From assembly GCF_000003815.2 (NCBI RefSeq), contig NC_049991.1, forward strand, positions 13,600,529 through 13,664,528: a stretch of DNA of 64,000 bases, given 5' to 3'. This document shows positions 54,542 through 64,000 of the stretch, piece by piece. The DNA comes from Branchiostoma floridae. Lineage: Eukaryota > Chordata > Leptocardii > Amphioxiformes > Branchiostomatidae. Both the position numbers and the translations under genes were made by a program. The notes beneath the pieces are model-generated. The model was not told where the DNA came from. It made no database searches and saw only the letters and a program-made list of their open reading frames with translations. How positions within the stretch are numbered: the stretch's first letter is position 1; every line of letters begins with the position of its first letter.

Positions 54542-56213
54542 TTAACGTTTTTACTGACATGTACTTGTGTATTTGTGTATAACAGACTTGACTAGCATAT
54601 GGCACGTGCATGGAATTTTACAACTCTACATGTACGTGTCCATTTGTCTCGGGCATGATTTTTCTATTTCTGAAAGCGTCTGGCATGATAGAATCATGCC
54701 ATTCCGGAAAGCTAGACGACTACCAGTCGGACAGACTCGTGATCTGTAATGTACGTGTTTCAGGCAAATGGAACCCATTGGACAGCTTTACTTTAGAGCA
54801 TTACAACAGTGCTAAAATAGATCCATTATAATCATGGCTGGCGCACAGAGAAGCAATTTCCAAAGCTCACAATTGATATGTTTCCTTCATCTGCCGGCAA
54901 TGTGACTACAGAGAGCAATTGGGTTCCGTTAAGCAAAGTTGCCTGGATGTCATCGATCAGAATTAGTTCCCGAGGCTCGTCGTGGGAGGGAAGATGTGTG
55001 CTTCCCTTATTGGTCTCACGTGATTAAACAATAGTCGCAGCATCCATCTCATATGTCCCCATCTGTAAAACCTTCAATCACTCACTTCTGGTGGAGTACA
55101 GATGTAAACAGATTCATCCAGGTCTGAAATCGTAACAAATCTAATCAAGCTGGAAACCATTACAATCAGAGATGGCAACATTATACCATCACCAGTACTG
55201 ATGAGACTGTGGTCGCTCATTAAAAGCCTGAAGACGCTATAACAGGTTGATGTGTCCGTCTAATTTTCCAGACTGTAAAGGGGGGCATGCAGAGCAACAA
55301 TGCAGAAAATTCCCTTTGAGGCAAACTCAATATTAGTGTTGACTGTTGCGGATCCCTAACAATTCTATGGTGGGTTACGGCAACAAAGCATTCGGCGTCG
55401 CCTCGAGACCAGTTGACTGGCGCTGAAAGACACACCAGGCTCCAGATCTAGAATTGGCGGCGAGGTTGCCGATATTTCTGCGGAAACTGAGTTACGAGAG
55501 ATGCCGAACCCCCAGCAGCTGCCTTCTTGTCAAGTGAGTGTTCACGGAGGCAGAATCCAAATTAACCGTGACATCTTATACCCATTAGCGCACACAGAAA
55601 ATGCCTGGAGTCCCACTAATTGCCGATACAGATAAATGAAGGAAGACAGTAATCTGATAAGGAACGACTTATATGTTCAACAAGATGCTATCTAATCCCG
55701 CATCGGGGTATTATGAGACCTTCCGGTAATAGAAGACAGACTCGTTTTTAAGATGGGCGCATCTTTCTTTGGTTTATTCAATTTTGTCCGGTCTTATTTG
55801 CCTCAAAGAGTTCGACCTCCATCTGAAGGATAATCCTTTGTTGAAAGCGCCTTGTTTCTCAGACAGCTGTGAGAAGAAAAAATGAATTGAAGTTGTAAAA
55901 TAACACCGTTGACGCTGTGTTTGATCATGATCATTGGGGAGGCGGATTAGTGTATCAAAGCTTAGTGATTTGATAACAACCGAAGCGTGTGCCTGCCATA
56001 TTGTAAGAGCTCAAGTTACACAATTTGAGGTCAGATGATAAGAAGATGCATTGGTTCTTCTTGCAGCATTTGATTGGTCTTGGCTCATCATATTTCATCA
56101 CTATAAAGCCGAAAGTCGCTATGAATGAGGTAAGCTTAAGTTTATATTTTGGTTTTGCTTTTAATACGCATATTCTAAAGGACAACATGTAATTAATTGT
56201 AGAAAAAAGTCAC

Positions 56214-59200
56214 CTTCATAGTCCAGCTGGAAGCCGCCGTAATTGGTGGAAGAATCGCTCCTAAACTTGAACCAAAGCTGATTGGTGGTGGAGGAGATGA
56301 CGTCACCGTTAGTAAGGCCACTTCCACTATATCGACCAATCCGAGCAGCGTTGACGTCGGGACCATCATGAATCTGCCCCAAACAGTAGAACAGTAGAGC
56401 CGATATGTTTTGATGATAAGAAGTTCCAGACCAATTTCTACTTTCTAGTATTGTAATGTCAGTTTTGGAGTTTCTTTTTCTATCACATCGTGTGCTGCAT
56501 AACAAAAGAGTAATGCCAGGGGTTTTTCAATAAAAAAATATAGGTACCTCAAGGTAGTCTGAACCACTTTCTGTGTAGAAGGCCCGCGCGGTCAGCCGGA
56601 TAGTGTTGCTGGGATCCACAGTAATGGTGTAGTAACAGGTCTGACTGGAGCTGTAGGAGCTAGGGTAGTTTGGAGACAAGATGGCGCCGGTTGGTTCCCG
56701 CCAGTCCCCACCACACTCAGCTACCCAAATCAAACAACGGAAATGTTTATTACCCATAACTTCATTGTCACTTTTCTATAGTAGTTTCTAAACTTAGCAG
56801 TTAATGTTTACTTTTGTTACGAAAGAGACCGCTTGATTCTATCAGAATTTCATAATAAACGTTGTCAAATTTCATAATAAACCTTGTCACGCGATCCTGT
56901 TAAGAGGGTACATTTATAAAACTTGACTTTGACATGAGCCATTAATACCACTAATATCAATTATTCAATGTTTGCAAAGGGGCATAAATCACTGCATATG
57001 TCCACAATTGTACGTTACCCCCGGGACGGAAATGTCGTGGTCAAATGATATGATTTTCCTACCATTATTCAAGCTGGGTGTCAAGGTTATTTCTATGCAA
57101 CATACCAACTACCTGCCAAAGTTTCGTAATTCATCTGATACGTATACCTTCCTCAGGGCAATACGACTGGTTGCTTCTACTTTTCATTACTAGGTATTGT
57201 CTTGGGGAATGTAGCAAAAGGACTACCAAAACTTTGCCTGGTAATAGGTATTAGTTGTACACAAAGAAACTTTGCACCCAGTAGTTTACCAACCTCAAAC
57301 CGTTCACGGAGATATTTCTAACTATGTGAGTACAAAGTTGAAAAAAAAGTAACCAGCAATAATTTTCTTGTAGCCGTACCAAAACAAGAATAGTTTTCTT
57401 GGAGGAGATACGAGTCTAGTCACAGAAATCATTTTCAATATTACAATGAAATTGAAATTATATCTTAACATATCATGAATTTGGAATAAACACACACGTT
57501 CCAATGTCTCTTACCAACGCAAGTGGGGTTGGAGTCAGACCAGACCCTGCTGTTCCCGGTGAGACAGGTGATAGTGGCGCTGCCGTGCATGGTGTAACCA
57601 GGGTTACAGGTGAAGGTAATGGAGTTTCCAGCATCAAAAGTCGTCACCACTCGGTTGCCGTATGCTGGAGTGCCCGGGTCGTCACAGGATCGCAGAGAGA
57701 TGTCAACAGCTGTAAATTGAGTAATAGGACTCAGGGACAAGCATTCAAGATCATGAGACTTCTAACTACCTCGGCATGACATATAAATCAAAGACATGGG
57801 AGCGGTATGTTCACTTTATGAGAAACTTTCAATGATGTGTTCGGTGGTCTGAAGCATACATCTCGACGAAGTATGAAGGAATGGATAATAAAAGATATAT
57901 GTGATTCAAAGGTCAATCAAAGAAAACATTACATAATTCCATGGTTCTTACAACATGTAGAATGCGCTCGTAAATCTACCTGCGTAGTCGATGTGGAAGC
58001 CGCTGTACGTATAGGACGAATCCGACCTGAACTTGAACCACAGCTGGTAGGACGTGCTTTTGATGACGTCACGGTTGGACAACTGGGATCCACTGTACCG
58101 ACCAATCCGTGTAGCCGTTTCTGTTCCTCCGTCACGAATCTTTAAATATTATAACAGCATATAACATAACATGTTGAACAGGGTATAGGTATAGTAGTCC
58201 ATTCATGGTGACGTTGCAATGATCCGGTCGAGAAACTAATGGCCTTTTATTTGATGTGCTCTACAGCTGTCACGACTTCGAAAGTTTTGGGCTACGGAAC
58301 TTTATTCACTGTAACTAAGCGACAGGACTATGATTTTGGCACTGGTCAGGTTATTATTTGGCAAAGCAGACAATATTGTGATAAATTACTTAAAAGTTTT
58401 GCTAGCATGCTCAAGTATTATTAATTCCTGGAAATTATGTGTTTTATCATCACATATTTATTTCTTAGTTTTCTTTACTTTCAGTTAATGTCAAAAAGTA
58501 AGCTACTTAAGTCTATCTAAGAATAATGTGTGGTAGGAAAAGTGGAAAGATGAAATGATAGTCTTTGAATTTAGTTTTGTACAAGAACCTCTATTTAGCC
58601 GTCAAGTTTTGCATAAGGGTGACGAACATCATCATATGTATAAAGCAGTCACCTCCAGATAATCACCACCGTTGCTTTGTGTGTAGAAGGCCCTGACAGT
58701 GAGCTGGATGAAGGACCCCGGGCTGACAGTGACGGTGTAGTAACACTGCTGGTTGGACGGGTAGGAGCTCGGGTAGTTCGGGGACAACACTGCACCGGTG
58801 GAGGCCGTCCAGTCGCTGCCACACTCAGCTGCAACACAGAACACACGTGCACGGTCAGGCTACTTCTGAGAGCTTTGAAGTATCACATTGTACAACATAA
58901 GGTACTTTTGAACTAGCTTTGAAGATAGCCCAACTTTTTGCGTCAGCTCATCGATGTTACTAGGATATACTTTGTCTTAATTATCACGTTGGCACAAGCA
59001 CCTCTCTGTCATATCTTATGATATCAAAATAAAATTGTAAATATGTCCTGGCATATTATGTATTCGGAATAAAGACAATGCCAAAATGTTTCGGTCCATT
59101 TTACTTAAGAACGTGGAGTTACGTTTTATTGGAGGATAGAAAAGATTTAGTCAAAGGAACAATTTCAAAGAAATCATTACATCTTGAAATATGATGAATT

Positions 59201-62200
59201 TGGAATGAAGACACACGTTTCGATGTCTCTTACCTATGCAAGTGGGGTTGGGGTCAGACCAGACCCTGCTGTTGCCAGTGAGACAGGTGATGCTGGGAGT
59301 ACCGTGCATGGTGTAACCAGGGTTACAGGTGAATGTGATTTTGTAGCCTGGTCCGAAACCTTCCACAACACGAGAGGAGTAGGTGGGGGTACCAGGGTCA
59401 TCACAGGACCTGAGGCTGATGTCCATCTCTAGAACGAGGAGGACAAAGGTTGGTATCTACTTCTCGGACCACGATGATCGTTCCGCTCCCGGAACATTTG
59501 TTCCTTTGGTGCCCAAATTTTACAATATATCACTTAAAGAGTTTTTTAGCCTTAAAAAGTTATCCACTGATGAAGAGATGGTGTTATGAACGTAGTACAA
59601 AGTAGCTGACGCTCAAGTAATACTCACCTGCGTAGTCGATATGGAACCCACTGTAAGTGTATGAGGAATCTGAACGGAATTTGAACCACAGCTGGTATGA
59701 TGTACTTTTGATGACCTCGCCTGTGGACAGTTGTGACCCGTAGTACCGACCTATCCGGGTCGCACTTTCGGTCCCGCCGTCACGAATCTACAAGACAGAT
59801 ATGTGTAGGCATTAAAGGACACACTATGACGTGCAAACATGGTGACTTAAAATGCGTTGTGAAATATACTCGTATATCGGTGATACCTAGCCTGACTAAA
59901 ATCGCGCTCCTAGCGGCCGGTCCAACTGTTGCAGTCGCCCCCAGGAGGGGAAGGGGTCATTAACCTCTGACAGCGAGAGGTTGTGTGAACACAGGCTACC
60001 AATTTTACAGTGTAAAACATTTAACCAAACTCTCAGAAAGCATAGCGGATATTTCTATTTGCCTGGTTAACATTCAGGTATGGGCATCTAATTTCTGGAA
60101 CCTTGAATACCATAGAAAATGCTTCAGACGGCAGCAAACACACATGTATGGAAGTAATCATATGTACATATATCCTTTTTAAAAGGGACTTTGCTACATC
60201 CCATCGGCTGGAGCACACTAAACTGTATAACTAATGAATTATACATATGCCGTTAGTAGGCTTAGTATCTTATTTTGAAATCCTTGCATGACATAACGTC
60301 GGTTTTATTATCAAGTAAGCTTCATTGAGCTGCCATGCATAACGCCTAACAATGTGGCACATCATCAAGTTGGATCGCTCCCAAAACATGTACAGTTACT
60401 GAGTTAGGGAAAACAAGCTAGAAATGTGGGGATGTGTCCTAACGCAAATAAAAGCTCATCATCCTTCAGTCAGTTAGGCTTAACAGAATTCTGTATCATT
60501 TTGTCGAGCTCTCTTTTTGCTTGCCCCAACATATAGCACACAGGAATATTCAAATTATTATAGCTTCCACATTTCATAAGGCCACCTTTCCATCTGACGG
60601 CTATCGCCGAGCAACCATACAGCGACCAGAATTGGATTTCTTTGAACCTTGATTTCATCAGTGAAAAATGATGCATGTAAACGCATGATTTGAAAACATG
60701 CACAACTTTAACAAGAAATATCGTTCGCTAATCTGTAAATAGCAGTCGTTGAGCGATCTGCTAACTCTTTGGTCGCCTAGTGGTCATAGCGCCGTCGCAG
60801 GGGGGTTGTAACAGACTTCCGATGTGCTATTTGGTTCACAGTTTCACTATGAAGCAGTCACCTCCAGATAGTCGCCACCGTTGCTTTCTGTGTAGAAGGC
60901 CCTGACAGTGAGCTGGATGAAGGACCCCGGCCTGACAGTGACGGTGTAGTAACACTGCTGGTTGGACGGGTAGGAGCTCGGGTAGTTCGGGGACAACACG
61001 GCACCGGTGGAGGCCGTCCAGTCGCTGCCGCACTCAGCTGTAATACAGTACACATGTGCACGGTCAGGCTACTTCTAAGAGCTCATTACCTCCATGAAAA
61101 ACTGGAGGTATAGTCTTTGGTATGTCTATCTGTCTCTGTGTGTGTCTGTCTGTGTTTTAGGATATTTGTGGCCAACATAACTCAAGCACCTATTGATGGA
61201 TTAAAATGATATTTGGTATCTTGGTAGTGGTTGTAAAGACAAAGGTCAAGATAGATTTTGGGCCCCCTGGCTTATGACCTTGGTACTACAGTAAAACTTA
61301 GTTGCTTTTTTTCATCTCTGCCATTGCTTCCAAGGCCACTACTTCAAGGCACTGATAGTTTTATACGTAACACTCCCTTTTTAGCAATGGGGTGCAAATC
61401 TCATTTCTGCTATTTGGCTGGGGCTGCACATTGCACATCTGCACACTTTTCTCTAATTTATTGTTGTTCTTTACAGCGTTATTCGCGTAGCTGTGTACCA
61501 TATCTTATAGTTTTCGCGGAGGCGATACAGTCACAGAACTCGTTTTTCAATATTACAATGACATTGAAATTGCAGCTTAGCATATCATGAATTTGAAATG
61601 AAGACACACGCTCCGATGTCTCATACCAACACAAGTGGGGTTGGAGTCAGACCAGACCCTGCTGTTCCCGGTGAGACAGGTGATAGTGGCGCTGCCGTGC
61701 ATGGTGTAACCAGGGTTACAGGTGTAGGTGATGGACTGTCCAGCCGAGAAACCTGCCACGACTCGGGAGGAGTAGGTGGGGGTGCCCGGGTCGTCACAGG
61801 AACGGAGGCTGATGTCCATCTCTAGCAGAGGGAAGACAGACAAGATTCATCTAAGTGTAGGACTGTGTTGATCTTTCTGCTCCCAGTAGATTTTAAAACG
61901 ACTTTTGAGTGTTAAACTTAAGAAGGAAGGACAGGCTGAAATCATCAATGCGGTCTAAAACAAGAGTCCATGGAACACAAACTCCTAAAAACTGATCACA
62001 TGCCGAAATTCAAACAAAAGAATCTTGAGGCATCGGTGTGAACACACAAATACGGATAGAAACATTGCCACCGTCGGAGGCGAACCTTCTTTCTGGAGGA
62101 CGCACAAGAAATACTCACCGGCGTAGTCGATATGGAACCCACTGTAAGTGTATGAGGAATCTGAACGGAACTTGAACCACAGCTGGTAAGATGTACTTTT

Positions 62201-62962
62201 GATGACCTCGCCTGTGGACAGTTGTGACCCGTAGTACCGACCTATCCGGGTCGCACTTTCGGTCCCGCCGTCGCGAATCTACAAGACAGACAGATATAGA
62301 CTCGGCATTAGATAACACATGTAAAGTGACTTAGGTCCGGAGAGCAAATCTTATGGTACTAGTCACAGTGTCAAACGGTTAGCAAACATCAAAGAGGTAT
62401 AGCAGGTATTTCTATTTCCCTGTTTATATAATTAACCATCAGGTATCAGAATCACATGTATGGAGTTTTGAAAACGATAGATTCCATTTTTGACGGTACC
62501 AAGGACAGCACAAGCATATAGAAAGCATAACCGGTAGTGGAGTGATATTGATCATTGGTATAGCAATATATTATTCATGCCTTCAAACGTGCACAGTATG
62601 GTATGGTATGACTTACTATTCTCCTCGCTTTTGTGCATCTGCAACGACTGACGACTGAAAGGTAACCCAGAAAGTGCTAGGGGGCGCCGATGCACCAAGG
62701 ACAGTGATCGAAGATAGCTATGGTACTGAATGGAACGCTCTCATTTACAAGTATGATTTCTACTTAGATTTGATGAAACACCAAACCTCCAGATAATCAC
62801 CACCGTTGCTTTGTGTGTAGAAGGCCCTGACAGTGAGCTGGATGAAGGACCCCGGGCTGACAGTGACGGTGTAGTAACACTGCTGGTTGGACGGGTAGGA
62901 TCTCGGGTAGTTCGGGGACAACACGGCACCGGTGGAGGCCGTCCAGTCGCTGCCACACTCAG
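56214..62962 (-). CDS. CUB/Sushi multidomain protein (CSMD-like), partial
   Basis: Extracellular protein fragment with alternating CUB and Sushi (CCP) modules. Exons in transcript order: CUB1 62962-62787 and 62278-62119; Sushi1 61821-61627; CUB2 61037-60862 and 59787-59628; Sushi2 59428-59234; CUB3 58828-58653 and 58139-57980; Sushi3 57709-57515; CUB4 56720-56548 and 56373-56214. All join in frame with constant phases (about 642 residues visible). CUB modules start AECG(S/G)DW and contain LSPNYPSSY and YYT(V/I)TV; Sushi modules start SCDDPGTP, have PGYTMHG and end SNPTC or PNPTC with four Cys. Alternation of single CUB and Sushi domains is the CSMD plan. No signal peptide, transmembrane segment or certain terminal exon is seen: the first exon begins in mid-codon so more exons lie to the right, and the last exon either splices at GTGACT (56208-56213) or reads through to a stop shortly after. 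Confidence 0.85.
61088..61270. repeat. Fragment related to the ACCTCCATGA-ended dispersed repeat
   Basis: Begins ACCTCCATGAAAAACTGGAG and runs to a TTGGGCCCCCTGG block; both ends resemble parts of 37251-38308. It is in the intron between CUB2 and Sushi1. Confidence 0.45.
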
Positions 62963-64000
62963 CTGCAATGAGACGAAATATTGTTACATGACGAACAATA
63001 ACTGGTCACACAGAATAGTTAGCAATAATCACGAGTTGAGGTTGGCATGTAATGACGCTCTGACTATAGAGCAGCTACATGTACCTAAGGCTTAGGTCCA
63101 AATTACAAAAGGGGCCCTGTCAGGCAGTTCATGGGTTGTTTCTGGCACTTTCGGGTATGACCCCTACATGTCCATTGGGACACCTTGCAGCTCCCGGGGT
63201 ATTTTTTGGCCCCGGCCGGGCACCGGGTTGAATTTGAGTCTGACTTAAGATGAACCAGGTATCCGGTAGCAACTAGACGCCGTGACCTTCCCATGGGGTA
63301 CACCGAGGGTTACCACCCGGTATCCGGCAGGCCACAATTTGCGGCTTCGGAGCCCGGCCGGGGCCACATCCCTGGCGGGCACCGGGGCAATTGGGACCCA
63401 AGCCTAACCCCAAACCAAAAGTTCACAGCAAACTTGTGTTGTATGCTAAATGTGTGACATATCATAAATTCTGTCCCCAATAAACACAGATTTGACGTAT
63501 CATCCAATATCATTCCCACTCAGATTCTCTGTGAGGAACGTCAAAGTAATTTCATACATCGCTGGAAGCGTTCATGTCCTCAGACAGGCCTATACATCGT
63601 GCGGTGTGACCTTCATGGCTGATGCGTCACCGTGCAACGATCGACCTCCCATCAGCCTATCAGCTTTAACCGTGCGTTAAAAGAGATGCCATGTTCATAT
63701 GATTGTCTTCTGTCAAATTGATAACGCGATAATACGAGTGACCAAGCGTGACCGTTGGATGCCTAAAGGTATCGATCAAATCAGACGGTCTACCCTCCTT
63801 TTTAGAGCATTATGAATGAGACAATGCTGAAAAATACAAGGGCTGCTAATTGTCATCAATCCAGACATATCCGTAGGCAATTATCAGCTGTCTTACACCC
63901 TTACCATCACCAAGCATAGAGTTTAGTACATGGGATAAGTGATTGTAACTTTTGAGTGCATCTTTCTTGGTCACGAATTTTACTCATTACAGTCGATTAA
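62963..64000. other. Right flank: intron or upstream part of the CUB/Sushi gene
   Basis: No further CUB or Sushi exon could be recognised. A GC-rich stretch at 63110-63380 is repetitive in look but unidentified. Confidence 0.4.

Noticed and set aside
55220..55435. Minus-strand frame considered as a terminal exon of the CUB/Sushi gene
   Set aside because: No Sushi, EGF or transmembrane pattern and no matching acceptor phase.
63103..63519. GC-rich Cys/Pro-containing minus-strand frames upstream of CUB1
   Set aside because: Considered as extra Sushi or linker exons, but Cys spacing does not fit and no suitable splice phases were found.

Overview
The window is eukaryotic nuclear DNA: multi-exon genes with GT-AG introns, many inverted-repeat transposons and microsatellites, and two 100-base assembly gaps (1320-1419, 33522-33621). 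The gene families and the style of the repeats fit a cephalochordate (amphioxus, Branchiostoma), but that assignment is inference.

Layout. (1) 1-11989, minus strand: the 5' two-thirds of an ABC transporter of the sulfonylurea-receptor type (ABCC8/ABCC9-like). It runs off the left edge inside its first nucleotide-binding domain. (2) 15267-33228, minus strand: a complete tandem paralogue, 42 coding exons by my reconstruction, about 1637 codons, every junction in frame. Order: TMD0, TMD1, NBD1, acidic linker, TMD2, NBD2. (3) 38869-44048, minus strand: a six-exon, 222-residue DEDDh 3'-5' exonuclease of the ERI family. (4) 48356-49174, plus strand: a Shisa/WBP1-like cysteine-rich single-pass membrane protein, one long coding exon. 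(5) 56214-62962, minus strand: part of a CUB/Sushi protein (CSMD-like) with four CUB and three Sushi modules, built from repeated exon sets of nearly constant length.

The two ABCC genes lie head to tail and share exon structure. Exons 1, 4 and 5 are nearly identical while later exons are clearly diverged, which suggests gene conversion in the 5' part. In vertebrates such receptors partner Kir6 channels whose genes lie next door; no Kir gene is visible here.

The richest unexplained material is mobile DNA. An intron of the left ABCC gene is swollen to 5.3 kb by a nested insertion: an outer element bounded by decamer-array inverted ends with a 9-bp target duplication, a second copy of the same family inside it with its own 9-bp duplication, and an unrelated 1.2-kb element with short inverted ends. 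The paralogous intron provides an empty site. Other elements are a 1.28-kb foldback whose arms carry Tc1-like transposase remnants, a Harbinger-like MITE with TTA duplication, an 880-bp mariner-like foldback inside the ERI gene, and several tandem and dispersed repeats.
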